64,000 nucleotides of DNA from Gracilibacillus timonensis (GTDB taxonomy: Bacteria > Bacillota > Bacilli > Bacillales > Amphibacillaceae): contig NZ_FLKH01000008.1 in NCBI RefSeq assembly GCF_900086715.1, positions 124,001 through 188,000 of the forward strand, written 5' to 3'. Positions 1 through 7,738 of the stretch are shown here, in pieces. Within the stretch, counting starts at the first letter, position 1, and every line of letters starts with the position of its first letter. Made by a program: the position numbers and the translations under genes. Under the pieces are notes generated by a model. The model was not told the DNA's origin, did no database searches, and saw only the letters and a program-made list of their open reading frames with translations.

Positions 1-236
1 TCAAACTCATAGGTGACAACATCACTTGCCTCTGCCAATTGCTGAATGGCTGTTAAATCATCATAGGCTGCTACAATTTGTCGATCCGCTACCTGCGCCG
101 TAGGACAATCTGGTGTGGGGTCTAAGACAACTACGCGATAACCCATATGCTTCGCCGCTGTTGTCATCATTCTTCCCAATTGCCCACCACCAATAATGCC
201 AATGGTTGAGCCGAATAATTGTTTATTTATCTGCAA
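1..236 (-). CDS. purK: 5-(carboxyamino)imidazole ribonucleotide synthase PurK, N-terminal part
   Basis: Only the first 78 or so codons are inside the window; the rest lies beyond base 1. PurK is the ATP-dependent carboxylase of de novo purine synthesis that converts AIR to N5-CAIR in the cytoplasm. The visible part shows the ATP-grasp N-terminal nucleotide-binding motif GGGQLGRMM near residue 17, followed by [20 protein letters not shown], both typical of PurK. I chose a TTG start at 234-236, because the reading frame there fits the family N-terminus; it overlaps the end of purE by about 14 bases, the usual translational coupling in pur operons. It is co-transcribed with purE from the riboswitch-controlled promoter near 1000. 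Confidence 0.9.
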   Translation of the reverse strand, partial: MQINKQLFGSTIGIIGGGQLGRMMTTAAKHMGYRVVVLDPTPDCPTAQVADRQIVAAYDDLTAIQQLAEASDVVTYEF

Positions 237-714
237 GGTTTTCCCTCATTTCTGCTACTTTCTCTTTTAGTTGTTGTTGGTGTTGGAATAATCGTTCTGC
301 CGTGCTTGGGTCACTTGTTCCGATTATTTGTGCTGCGAGGATGCCTGCATTCGTTGCACCAGCCTTTCCAATCGCAACCGTTGCAACGGGAACACCGCCT
401 GGCATTTGCACGATGGAATAGAGGGAGTCTACCCCGCTTAGCGTGCTGGTTTTTACTGGTACACCGATAACAGGTAAAGTAGTTTTGGCAGCGACCATCC
501 CTGGTAGGTGTGCCGCCCCACCGGCCCCGGCAATAATGACTTTCAAGCCTTTATCACGGGCATTTTCGGCATAAGCAAACATATCTTCTGGAGTTCTGTG
601 TGCGGAGATAACTTCTTTTTCATAAGAAATTCCTAAATCATCTAATGCGGCACAAGTATGCTGCATCGTTTCCCAATCTGAGATACTTCCCATAATCACG
701 CCTGCTTGTGTCAT
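223..714 (-). CDS. purE: N5-carboxyaminoimidazole ribonucleotide mutase PurE
   Basis: This 163-residue protein is the class I PurE mutase that moves the carboxyl group of N5-CAIR to give CAIR. Family signatures are visible: GSISDWE near residue 10 (the phosphate-binding loop with the catalytic Ser), SAHRTPE near 38 and [11 protein letters not shown] near 64. The length is normal for the family. It is the first gene of the pur operon, preceded by a guanine riboswitch (889-957), a terminator hairpin (791-839) and a PurR-box pair (1018-1052). The order NETI protein - purE - purK is the same as in Bacillus subtilis. Confidence 0.96.
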   Translation of the reverse strand: MTQAGVIMGSISDWETMQHTCAALDDLGISYEKEVISAHRTPEDMFAYAENARDKGLKVIIAGAGGAAHLPGMVAAKTTLPVIGVPVKTSTLSGVDSLYSIVQMPGGVPVATVAIGKAGATNAGILAAQIIGTSDPSTAERLFQHQQQLKEKVAEMRENLADK

Positions 715-790
715 GTTTTTCCCTCATTTCTTATGTATTGTAGTGAACCATTTTATTTCATGAGTGCTGTTGCGATCGTCTTATCACAAA

Positions 791-839
791 CAAAAAACCT
801 ATTCATACTCTCTAATCAGGAGAGAAGATGAATAGGTTT
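791..839 (-). terminator. Riboswitch-controlled attenuator hairpin in the purE leader
   Basis: A 12-bp perfect inverted repeat (AAACCTATTCAT at 795-806 and its complement at 828-839) is followed on the minus strand by a run of T at 791-797. It lies between the guanine aptamer and purE, so it is the expected expression platform: guanine binding should favour this terminator. Confidence 0.88.
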
Positions 840-888
840 CAATCACATAACTATCCTGATGCTTGTCTTCACAATCATCAATCATCTT

Positions 889-957
889 CCCTCATAGTCC
901 ATCATTTACGGTAACGGGTAGAAACTTTTGAGCCATATTCCCAAATTATATGAGGTG
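889..957 (-). promoter_or_regulatory. Guanine-class purine riboswitch of purE
   Basis: Read on the minus strand, the conserved purine aptamer core is present: closing stem CTCATATAA / GACTATGAG, joining segment GGGAATATGGC, loop AGTTTCTACC and loop ACCGTAAAT. The specificity nucleotide just before UAUG is C (GGACTATG), as in guanine/hypoxanthine aptamers rather than adenine ones. It controls purE and purK by transcription termination. Confidence 0.93.
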
Positions 958-967
958 TTTATTCTTT

Positions 968-1052
968 TTTCTACATTCATATGATATCAAGAGCTGTTGA
1001 AACATGTCAATTAAAATCGAACATTTTATTCGGGTTTTATTTTGAATGTTCG
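968..1052 (-). promoter_or_regulatory. pur operon promoter with PurR-box pair
   Basis: On the minus strand a -35 TTGACA (complement of 1006-1011) and a -10 like TATCAT about 18 bases on form a promoter. Directly upstream are two inverted copies of CGAACATT at 1018-1025 and 1045-1052, separated by 19 bases. This matches the two-PurBox arrangement (core CGAA, inverted, spaced by roughly this distance) bound by Gram-positive PurR. The distal box overlaps the 3' end of the NETI gene. The assignment rests on motif match only. Confidence 0.72.
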
Positions 1053-1255
1053 TCTTTTATCTTCTTTGCCTCAAAAATGATTTCTCGACCTTCTGGAACA
1101 GGCTGCCCATTCTTTTCAATAAATAACGGCTTTTCCATTCGTCTGACCGGTTGATAGCCTTCCTGTTGGATACGAGCTAGACACTCGTCCAGGCTTTCAT
1201 TCTTCTCTACGTAAAACTTCTTCTTGCTTGGGCTCTTCTTGTTCTTCTTGGACAC
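1037..1255 (-). CDS. NETI-motif protein, YebG-like
   Basis: A small basic protein of 72 residues, beginning with a lysine-rich stretch and followed by [12 protein letters not shown] and [13 protein letters not shown]. It resembles the Bacillus NETI-motif family (YebG), whose members sit in front of purE; function is unknown. The eponymous NETI motif reads NESL here. The start is GTG at 1253-1255, with GGGAGG about 10 bases upstream. The preceding YebE-type gene runs 59 bases past this start in another frame, so the two are tightly coupled. Identity comes from sequence and from conserved position between yebE and purE. Confidence 0.75.
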   Translation of the reverse strand: MSKKNKKSPSKKKFYVEKNESLDECLARIQQEGYQPVRRMEKPLFIEKNGQPVPEGREIIFEAKKIKDEHSK

Positions 1256-1796
1256 TTTTCTTTATCCTCCCTCGCTTGACTTGCTTCACCCAGAAACCGC
1301 CATGGATTTGCTTGGGCTCGTAGGCAATAATAAAAGCCTTTGGGTCAATCACCTTTATAGCTTCATATAGATGCAGTTCATATTTACGCGGAGAAAGAAT
1401 CTGCATGGATAAACGGTCTCCATCCATTCCATATGCATACCAGCTTGTCACACCGAAACCTTTCTCCCGTAATTGTTTCGTAAACGTAATATCAGGATTT
1501 GACGATATCACATTCACTGTAATATACCCAAGTGCTAGCTTCTCTTCAATCATGGAACCGACGACAACACCAATACCATACCCTAATCCGTAGGCAATCA
1601 AGTTCTGAATTTCGCCTACATTATCCAAAACGATGCCTAGCCCAATCGTATATAGAATAATCTCAAAAACACCAATAGTTCCAGCAATATAACGCCTTCC
1701 CTTTAATGTTAAGATAACCCTTACTGTGGAACATGAAACATACACAATGTTAATAATCAGAATAATAACAACCATAATGATTGCATTTTCCAGCAT
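1197..1796 (-). CDS. UPF0316/DUF2179 membrane protein, YebE-like
   Basis: About 199 residues, with two to three hydrophobic segments at the N-terminus ([15 protein letters not shown], then [17 protein letters not shown]) followed by a cytosolic DUF2179 domain containing [10 protein letters not shown] and a pattern resembling [15 protein letters not shown]. This matches the YebE/YitT-related family of integral membrane proteins of unknown role. I chose the ATG at 1794-1796 because GGGGTG lies 5 to 6 bases upstream; a longer form would add seven unlikely residues. The acidic Glu/Gln-rich tail overlaps the next gene by 59 bases. Synteny with purE supports the family call. Confidence 0.82.
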   Translation of the reverse strand: MLENAIIMVVIILIINIVYVSCSTVRVILTLKGRRYIAGTIGVFEIILYTIGLGIVLDNVGEIQNLIAYGLGYGIGVVVGSMIEEKLALGYITVNVISSNPDITFTKQLREKGFGVTSWYAYGMDGDRLSMQILSPRKYELHLYEAIKVIDPKAFIIAYEPKQIHGGFWVKQVKRGRIKKSVQEEQEEPKQEEVLRREE

Positions 1797-1879
1797 ACGT
1801 ACACCCCATTTGCACATAATCTATTGCCATTCCATACCTTATAGTATAGTATAGCGAAATTATTTTACCATAGCTTTAT

Positions 1880-2065
1880 TATATAAGTTGAATGAAATAA
1901 TTTCTCATGGATCTGATATACGCTCTTGATCCATTTACGCAGTGTGAATGGGTCACTTACACGAATGGATCAAACATGGTTCAAACGAGGTATTATCAGG
2001 AAATCATGCGGGCAAAGAATGGCTTGTCACACGTTTTTGTTACATCTATAAGTTCAACTTATATA
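1880..2065 (+). repeat. MITE-like repeat, copy 1
   Basis: The element starts with TATATAAGTTGAA and ends with its inverted copy TTCAACTTATATA at 2053-2065. Inside is an imperfect palindrome around CTTGATCCAT...ACGAATGGATCAA (1926-1971). The same ends and interior recur on the opposite strand at 55436-55586. This copy is 186 bases, longer than copy 2 because of two internal insertions. No coding capacity of its own is apparent. Its right end contains TTGTTA (2037-2042), 17 bases and TATATA (2060-2065), a promoter-like pair pointing at the Hsp20 gene. Confidence 0.82.
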
Positions 2066-2083
2066 GAGAGGAGGAGAGCAATC

Positions 2084-2515
2084 TTGGATCCATTCAAACA
2101 GATGCATGAATGGAAGGATAACATGGATTCTTTTTTTGGCGATACGTTTTGGAATGAATTTGAACATATGGTTAAACCACCTATTCCAGCGGTAAATCTC
2201 TATCAAAGTGAAAACGAATTATTTCTTTATGCTAGCTTACCCGGCATTAAAGATCGTAATCAGATACAACTACGTATAAACAACTCCATATTAAGCTTAA
2301 GCGGCAGTCTATTTCCAATAGAAGAAAGGGGGAGCCTGATCAAACAAGAAATTCTACAAGGAGAGTTTTCACGTGATATTGACCTGCCTTTTCCTGTGCG
2401 TAAGGACCAAATATCTGCCTCTTTAAGGCAAGGACTGCTCACCGTTCATTTACATCGCCTGGTTTCCAAACAGGAAGATCAACGAGTCATTGATATTAGC
2501 GAGTTTGAGGAATAG
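2084..2515 (+). CDS. Hsp20/alpha-crystallin family small heat shock protein
   Basis: This 143-residue protein is a small ATP-independent chaperone that holds unfolding proteins in the cytoplasm. The alpha-crystallin domain starts near residue 35 (IPAVNLYQSENELFLYASLPGI) and ends with the family signature SASLRQGLLTVHL near 112-124. The start is taken as TTG at 2084-2086, with GGAGGAG 8 bases upstream; the frame stays open upstream to 1907, but that part is translated MITE sequence and has no chaperone similarity. The gene therefore begins only 19 bases after a mobile-like repeat, which probably replaced its original upstream region. Confidence 0.85.
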   Translation: MDPFKQMHEWKDNMDSFFGDTFWNEFEHMVKPPIPAVNLYQSENELFLYASLPGIKDRNQIQLRINNSILSLSGSLFPIEERGSLIKQEILQGEFSRDIDLPFPVRKDQISASLRQGLLTVHLHRLVSKQEDQRVIDISEFEE

Positions 2516-2609
2516 CGGTATAAGCTTGCAATATCCAGTAAATATGTTAAGATGAGCATGCTCTTCATTATCGTAACCTTTGAAAATAGAGAGAGAAAAG
2601 AAGGTGAAC

Positions 2610-3509
2610 ATGATGAAACACTATGTATCGTACGTAATTACTCTCATTGGTGCAAGCTTATGGGGAGTGACAGGTCTGTTTGTCGATGGCCTGTACAATC
2701 ACGGATTCAGTGCTTGGGAAATTGTCGCTATTCGCTTAAGCGTGGCTGCGGTGATCTTACTTGTGGTGCTGGGGATCGCGAAACCCTCCCTGCTCAAAAT
2801 AGAAAAAAGACATATTCTCCATTTTGTTGGCTTAGGTGTACTGGGAATTGTCTTTTTTAATTGGTGCTATTTCACTGTCATGAAGCAGGCATCCTTATCG
2901 ATTGCCGTTGTCTTACTATATACGATGCCTATCTTTGTGACCGTCTTATCACGCATCTTTTTTCGTGAGCAGATTACACCTAGAAAAATAACCTCTGTGG
3001 CGATGACCCTGGTTGGCTGTGCATTAGCCATTCAGTTACTGCCAATTGGGAACATGTCCCTTTCTGCCAGCAGTATCGGTTTAGGACTGTGCTCGGCTTT
3101 TTTCTGTGGATTGTACAGTCTTATTGGAAAAGAAGTAGGAAAGTACTATCATTATTTGACGGTCACTTTCTATGCCTTAATGATGGGGTGTGTATTTATT
3201 TTTCCAACCAGTGGACTGTGGCAAAAGATAGAAGCCTTTCAATCGCTTGATGTTTGGATTCATATTAGCGGAATAGCACTGTTGTCTACATTAGGTGCCT
3301 ATATTCTGTACACTTACGGCCTTACTTATATTGAATCAAGTAAAGCGGCTATTCTGGGAGCAATGGAACCCATTGTAGCCATTATACTTGGCGTATTGGT
3401 CTTTCAAGACAATCTGACACTCTTGCAGGGTTTAGGCATCGGATTGGTTATCGGCGCAGCTTTTATTACCGTTATCCGCCCTAAGCGAAAGGTCTACAGA
3501 AAAACGTAA
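2610..3509 (+). CDS. EamA/DMT-family transporter
   Basis: About 299 residues forming ten hydrophobic segments in two EamA repeats (first roughly 5-140, second 150-290), the layout of the drug/metabolite transporter superfamily. Such proteins export amino acids, nucleotides or other metabolites; the substrate cannot be told from sequence. Typical signs are SLWGVTGLFVDGL near residue 14 and the conserved glutamate in AILGAMEPIVAIILG near 252-266. Two ATG codons follow AAGGTG; 2610 or 2613 may be used, and 2613 has the better spacing. A bidirectional terminator follows at once. Confidence 0.85.
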   Translation: MMKHYVSYVITLIGASLWGVTGLFVDGLYNHGFSAWEIVAIRLSVAAVILLVVLGIAKPSLLKIEKRHILHFVGLGVLGIVFFNWCYFTVMKQASLSIAVVLLYTMPIFVTVLSRIFFREQITPRKITSVAMTLVGCALAIQLLPIGNMSLSASSIGLGLCSAFFCGLYSLIGKEVGKYYHYLTVTFYALMMGCVFIFPTSGLWQKIEAFQSLDVWIHISGIALLSTLGAYILYTYGLTYIESSKAAILGAMEPIVAIILGVLVFQDNLTLLQGLGIGLVIGAAFITVIRPKRKVYRKT

Positions 3510-3544
3510 AACAAGCCTCGGCATTAGCTGAGGCTTGTTTTTAT
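3508..3544. terminator. Bidirectional terminator between the EamA gene and pbuG
   Basis: Inverted repeat AAACAAGCCTCGGC / GCTGAGGCTTGTTT with T runs on both sides (AAAAC at 3501 read on the minus strand, TTTTTATTT on the plus strand). It serves two convergent genes. Confidence 0.9.
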
Positions 3545-4852
3545 TTAATGTAAGAAAATAAGATACAAAATAAAGATAACAAACAATCCCCACATAATCG
3601 GATTGACTTCTTTTATTTTACCCTTCGCTACCATGGTGATGGGATAAAATACAAAACCGATCGCAATACCAGTCGCAATACTATACGTAAGCGGCATGGT
3701 AACTACGGTTAAAAATGCCGGTACAGCCACATGAAATTCGTCCCAAGGAATATCCTTTAAGGTCGACGCCATTAGCACCCCAACGATAATCAATGCTGGT
3801 GCAGTTACTGAATTGGTGACCACTGCAAGTAAAGGTGAAAAGAATAATGCTAACAGGAACAGGATGGCTGTTACTACAGAGGCGAATCCAGTACGACCGC
3901 CAGCTCCAACACCCGTGGCAGACTCTACATAAGAAGTAGTAGTCGAAGTTCCTAAAGATGCACCTACTACCGTGGCAGCTGAATCAGAAAACAGCGCCCT
4001 GCTAACACGTGGCAATTTACCGTCTTTTGTTAACAACCCTGCTTTCGAAGCTACAGCTACGAGCGTACCTGCCGTATCAAAGAAATCGACGAATAAGAAC
4101 GTCAGGATTACCACCAGCATTTGCAAGGTAAATACTTCACCAAAATGTGAAAATGCAGCTCCAAATGTAGGCGCTAAACTTGGTACAGAGGAGACGATTT
4201 TCTCTGGAATATCAATTTGACCAAAGATCATACCAGCAATCGCCGTTAAAATCATACCATAGAATACGCCACCTTTAATACCTAGTACCATCAAAACAAC
4301 GGTTACCACCACTCCAAAAACAGCCAGTGCTGCAACAGGATTCGTCAAATCTCCCAATGCAACCATTGTATCAGGATCGGTCACAATGATTTCGGCATTT
4401 TGGAAGCCAAGAAAGGCAATAAATAAACCAATACCAGCACCTACTGCCATTTTTAATACCGACGGAATCGCATTTATAACCTTTTCACGTATACCTGTAA
4501 GAGTTAACACAATAAAAATAAGTCCAGAAACCAATACGCCAGCTAATGCCGTTTCCCACGGAATACCGTAACCAAGCACAACGGTATAAGCGAAAAACGC
4601 ATTTAAGCCCATTCCAGGTGCTAGAGCGATTGGATATCTTGCAAATACTCCCATGATCATCGTACCGATAGCCGCCGCCAAAGCAGTAGCCACAAATACG
4701 GCATTCGGATCCATTCCTGTCGCCCCATCTGCCGATAACATCGCCGGATTGACGAACAAAATATACGCCATAGCCAAGAAGGTGGTAACCCCTGCCATGG
4801 TCTCGCGGCGATAGTTCGTACCAAGCCGATCAAATTCAAAATACTTTTTCAC
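3545..4852 (-). CDS. pbuG: Hypoxanthine/guanine permease PbuG (AzgA/NCS2 family)
   Basis: A 435-residue membrane transporter that takes up hypoxanthine and guanine for salvage. Family features are GTNYRRETMAGVTTFLAMAYI at the N-terminus, NPAMLS, APGMGLNAFFAY near 90-105 and the GASLGTSTTTSYVESATGVG signature near 290. I start it at GTG 4850-4852, preceded by AAAGGAGAG at good spacing. A longer in-frame ATG at 4924 would put the regulatory terminator stem (4903-4931) inside the coding region and is rejected. A guanine riboswitch and PurR boxes lie upstream, so purine excess should shut it off twice. Position next to yebE and purE matches B. subtilis. Confidence 0.93.
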   Translation of the reverse strand: MKKYFEFDRLGTNYRRETMAGVTTFLAMAYILFVNPAMLSADGATGMDPNAVFVATALAAAIGTMIMGVFARYPIALAPGMGLNAFFAYTVVLGYGIPWETALAGVLVSGLIFIVLTLTGIREKVINAIPSVLKMAVGAGIGLFIAFLGFQNAEIIVTDPDTMVALGDLTNPVAALAVFGVVVTVVLMVLGIKGGVFYGMILTAIAGMIFGQIDIPEKIVSSVPSLAPTFGAAFSHFGEVFTLQMLVVILTFLFVDFFDTAGTLVAVASKAGLLTKDGKLPRVSRALFSDSAATVVGASLGTSTTTSYVESATGVGAGGRTGFASVVTAILFLLALFFSPLLAVVTNSVTAPALIIVGVLMASTLKDIPWDEFHVAVPAFLTVVTMPLTYSIATGIAIGFVFYPITMVAKGKIKEVNPIMWGLFVIFILYLIFLH

Positions 4853-4900
4853 GTTAGGTAACTCTCCTTTTTTATCAGTCGTTATTTTTTCCAATACAAA

Positions 4901-4931
4901 TAAACACCCTTGGATACCAGCCAAGAGTGTT
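4901..4931 (-). terminator. Attenuator hairpin in the pbuG leader
   Basis: On the minus strand AACACTCTTGG (4921-4931) pairs with CCAAGGGTGTT (4903-4913), followed by TTATTTGTATT, a weak U tract. It sits between aptamer and start codon as a riboswitch terminator should. Confidence 0.75.
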
Positions 4932-4976
4932 CCACACCATGGAGAGATTTGACAGCCTATGTCAGGATCTCGTCAC

Positions 4977-5044
4977 ATCGTAGTTAGAGCATTTGTGGTG
5001 CTCCTGTAGAAACTCTTGGGCCATATTCCCAATAATATACGACA
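4977..5044 (-). promoter_or_regulatory. Guanine-class purine riboswitch of pbuG
   Basis: On the minus strand the aptamer reads CGTATATTATTGGGAATATG, then GCCC, AGTTTCTACAG, ACCACAAATG and CTAACTACG. Conserved joining segments and loops of the purine class are all present, and the base before UACG is C, predicting guanine/hypoxanthine recognition. Confidence 0.92.
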
Positions 5045-5059
5045 GATTATAATCATTCA

Positions 5060-5141
5060 TTTCATTTTAATATTACTAGTCTGCTTGAAAGAAGTCAATA
5101 TAACATACGAACATTCCAACAGAATCACTTATTATTGTTCG
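5060..5141 (-). promoter_or_regulatory. pbuG promoter with PurR-box pair
   Basis: CGAACATT at 5108-5115 and its inverted partner ATTGTTCG at 5134-5141 are 18 bases apart, the same layout as in front of purE. Downstream on the minus strand are TTGACT, 17 bases and TAATAT. The distal box overlaps the stop codon of the DUF3267 gene. Confidence 0.68.
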
Positions 5142-5689
5142 AGTGTTGTACCGTTTCTATAAATCTTGATTCCCGTATCCGTATCTTCAACAACTAGCTG
5201 TTCCCGGAAAAGGGAACGATTATTTAATACTCCTATATAGTAGAAGTCCCCAACACAGCCCGCTGTATGTATAGCAAAAAGAACGTACAAAGCATGCAGA
5301 TTAATCGGAAATAATGACAGCATAACTAATAAACAGGAAATAATGAAGAAAGGCATTAAAATAATAACAACAAAAGGAAGCTTGGAATAGGTTACTCCAG
5401 GATTTGCCGCATAAAACATACCGCTTTTTATTCCATACTTTACCTTTGATCCAGGCGCAAACATCTTGAAAAACATGCCATGAATCAGCTCATGAAAACA
5501 AAACATCACAAACATAGCCAACAAAAACAGGAGCATCGGAATAATATGGATTGCAATAGTCGCAGCTGGTAATATGAATAAGCCTAATGCGATCAAGAGG
5601 ACGAAAATAATAATCGACCATATATTCAGCCATACGACTAGTTTTTTGTTTTGTATGATATTGATTTCTTTTAGTAGTTCCAAATTCAT
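5132..5689 (-). CDS. DUF3267 putative membrane zinc metalloprotease
   Basis: A 185-residue integral membrane protein with about four hydrophobic segments. In the second or third of these is HELIHG (near residue 67), an HExxH zinc-peptidase motif, followed by MFFKMFAPGSKVKYGIKSGMFY. This layout fits the DUF3267 family, thought to be site-2-protease-like or related to bacterial zincin membrane proteins; no substrate is known. The ATG at 5687-5689 follows AGAGGTG with ordinary spacing. It stands alone, upstream of and parallel to pbuG; its last codons overlap the PurR-box region, so it probably ends close to the pbuG promoter. Confidence 0.78.
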   Translation of the reverse strand: MNLELLKEINIIQNKKLVVWLNIWSIIIFVLLIALGLFILPAATIAIHIIPMLLFLLAMFVMFCFHELIHGMFFKMFAPGSKVKYGIKSGMFYAANPGVTYSKLPFVVIILMPFFIISCLLVMLSLFPINLHALYVLFAIHTAGCVGDFYYIGVLNNRSLFREQLVVEDTDTGIKIYRNGTTLEQ

Positions 5690-5974
5690 ATGTATTCACC
5701 TCTTCCCACTTATTCTATCATAACTTCATTGTAAATCGATACTTTTCCACAACGATGATAAAGCTTCGAAGAACAGGATTTTCTTCTCTCGTCATAATGA
5801 AAATGATGTCTATCATTTTTTCACTCACATTTCAAGCAAGATGATTTACAAGCGATTCTTCTTTGTGATTTAATAATATAGTTCGTGTCAAAAACACAAA
5901 TTCTATGTCTTCCTAGCCTTGGATCTTCTACTGGGCTAGATTTATTTTATATAAAGCAGAAAGGAGCATTTAAC

Positions 5975-7171
5975 ATGACTCAACTCAACCCATCAAGAAA
6001 TATGATCCTTATCGTCTTTATGCTTGGCACCTTTGTCGTTGGTATGACAGAATACGTGGTAACTGGTCTTTTGACGCAATTTGCCAGTGACCTGGATGTC
6101 TCTGTATCCACAACAGGACTGCTGCTAAGTGTTTATGCTATTAGTGTGGCCATCTGTGGACCGATTCTGCGGATTGTCACCTTAAAATATCCCCCTAAAC
6201 CATTATTGGTAGGATTAATGGGCGTATTTGTAATCAGTAATATCATTGCGGCTACCGCTCCAACATTTGAAATCTTATTATTGTCCAGACTGCTTTCGGC
6301 AACGATGCATGCCCCGTTCTTTGGACTATGTATGGCGATTGCGGTTAATATATCTGCACCATACAAGCGTACAGGAGCAATTGCCGCGGTACAGGGAGGT
6401 CTAACCATTTCGATTATGCTTGGTGTTCCATTCGGTTCTTTCCTTGGCGGTATGCTAGATTGGAGACTTGTATTCTGGTTTATGGCATTACTAGGTTTAG
6501 TCACATTGATAGGGCTCACCATCGTAACACCTACAGAAAAATTGGTAAAAGCACCTCACTTAAAACAAGAACTAAAAATGTTCAAAAATAGAAATGTGAT
6601 CATGATGATATTAGTCATTGTCTTTGGATTTTCTGGCGTCTTTACGGCCTATACCTTTACGGAACCAATTCTTCGTGAATTTGCTAACTTTGGTGTAGCT
6701 GGTGTAACTGGAGCAATGTTCTTCTTTGGTCTTGGGGCTGTTATCGGCAACTTTGCGTCAGGAAAAATTAGTGAAAATCGGCTAACCGAATATTTAATGG
6801 GGTCACTTGGATTTTTGGCCATTGTGTTGATTCTATTTACACACGTTATCTCTTTTTCACTATTGGCATTTGTTTTTAGTTTCTTGTTTGGCGCTGGGAC
6901 ATTTGGTACAACCCCATTGTTAAACGCCAAAATCATCCTAGCGGCTAAGGAGGCCCCTTTATTATCTGGTACCATTGCAGCTTCCATCTTTAATCTGGCT
7001 AATTTTATTGGAGCGGCATTTGGAAGTCTGCTGTTAGATCATGGCTTCTCCTTTGTTGCCATCACTACGATCGCTGGTTGTATGATTGCCTTTGGTTTAG
7101 CCTTAACCGTCCTCACTCATTTTATTGAAGATAAATCTGTCTATCAAATGGTAGAGCAGGAATCATCTTAA
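5975..7171 (+). CDS. MFS transporter, DHA1 family (AraJ/PbuE-like efflux)
   Basis: A 398-residue major facilitator with twelve hydrophobic segments. The N-terminus (LGTFVVGMTEYVVTGLLTQ) and the loop SRLLSATMHAPFFG are typical of the DHA1 group that includes arabinose, purine-nucleoside and drug efflux pumps. Substrate specificity is not readable. The start is ATG at 5975, behind AAAGGAG; the frame is open upstream to 5885 but has no fitting signal. Basic residues that normally follow TM2 are reduced here to LKYPPKP. A strong terminator follows at 7204-7254. Confidence 0.82.
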   Translation: MTQLNPSRNMILIVFMLGTFVVGMTEYVVTGLLTQFASDLDVSVSTTGLLLSVYAISVAICGPILRIVTLKYPPKPLLVGLMGVFVISNIIAATAPTFEILLLSRLLSATMHAPFFGLCMAIAVNISAPYKRTGAIAAVQGGLTISIMLGVPFGSFLGGMLDWRLVFWFMALLGLVTLIGLTIVTPTEKLVKAPHLKQELKMFKNRNVIMMILVIVFGFSGVFTAYTFTEPILREFANFGVAGVTGAMFFFGLGAVIGNFASGKISENRLTEYLMGSLGFLAIVLILFTHVISFSLLAFVFSFLFGAGTFGTTPLLNAKIILAAKEAPLLSGTIAASIFNLANFIGAAFGSLLLDHGFSFVAITTIAGCMIAFGLALTVLTHFIEDKSVYQMVEQESS

Positions 7172-7203
7172 GACAAAAAGTGTACAAGAGGTATCTTGAA
7201 CAT

Positions 7204-7254
7204 AAAGATCCATTCAACGTATTTGAGCAAATATCTTTGAATGGGTCTTTTTTA
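7204..7254 (+). terminator. Terminator after the MFS gene
   Basis: AAAGATCCATTCAA (7204-7217) pairs with TTGAATGGGTCTTT (7237-7250), followed by TTTT. Confidence 0.85.
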
Positions 7255-7338
7255 TGGAATGTACATTTAATGTGAAGTATTCCATTGTCATGTACACACC
7301 AAATTGATTCCACCATCTTAAAGTGCATGTTCAAAAAT

Positions 7339-7575
7339 GCCGATAAATAGGACCTCGTTGGCTAAAACCTCAGGCGTCCTGGGACTGCGATTACTCGCCC
7401 CACCGAACCCATTTGTTGCAACGCCAACACTAGTACGTCCTGTACGTCGAAAGTTCAAGGCGGCGCAGTCTCCCGGTACCGGAACAATACGTGAGGAACG
7501 AACTCACGCAGGATGTGTTGACTTCTGCGTTGCCTACAGGACGTGGGCGGTCTTAGTAGAAGTTCCTATATCGCC
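7339..7575. repeat. GC-richer palindromic repeat element
   Basis: A 237-base stretch, visibly richer in GC than its surroundings and without a credible gene. Its ends are imperfect inverted copies: GCCGATAAATAGGACCT... at 7339 and AGTTCCTATATCGCC at 7561-7575. Inside are GTACGTCCTGTACG and paired blocks such as CAACGCC...TCCTG. The block CAACGCCAACACTAGTACG (7424 onward) has a close relative on the minus strand at 55605-55635, so this looks like a dispersed family. It fills most of the gap between the MFS gene and the agr-type operon (7255-7736). Confidence 0.6.
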
Positions 7576-7685
7576 ATCGCCAACGCAGAAATTCGCTGCG
7601 TCATTTTTGTTGATCTTTTTGAACATCCTCTTAAAGAACATCTCTGTTTATATATCGCCATTCCCATTCATTAAAGACGGCTTAA

Positions 7686-7738
7686 AAACAAAAGGAGCTG
7701 TCAGCCAATGCAACACATGCATTTTGCCACAGCCCTTT
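7686..7738 (-). terminator. Terminator of the agr-type operon
   Basis: On the minus strand AAAGGGCTGTGGC...ATGCA and TTGCATTGGCTGACAGCTCC pair imperfectly and are followed by TTTTGTTTTT. It lies just past the last gene of the operon. Confidence 0.75.

Noticed and set aside
1907-2083. N-terminal extension of the Hsp20 reading frame
   Set aside because: It is translated MITE sequence; the TTG at 2084 has a strong ribosome binding site and the family N-terminus.
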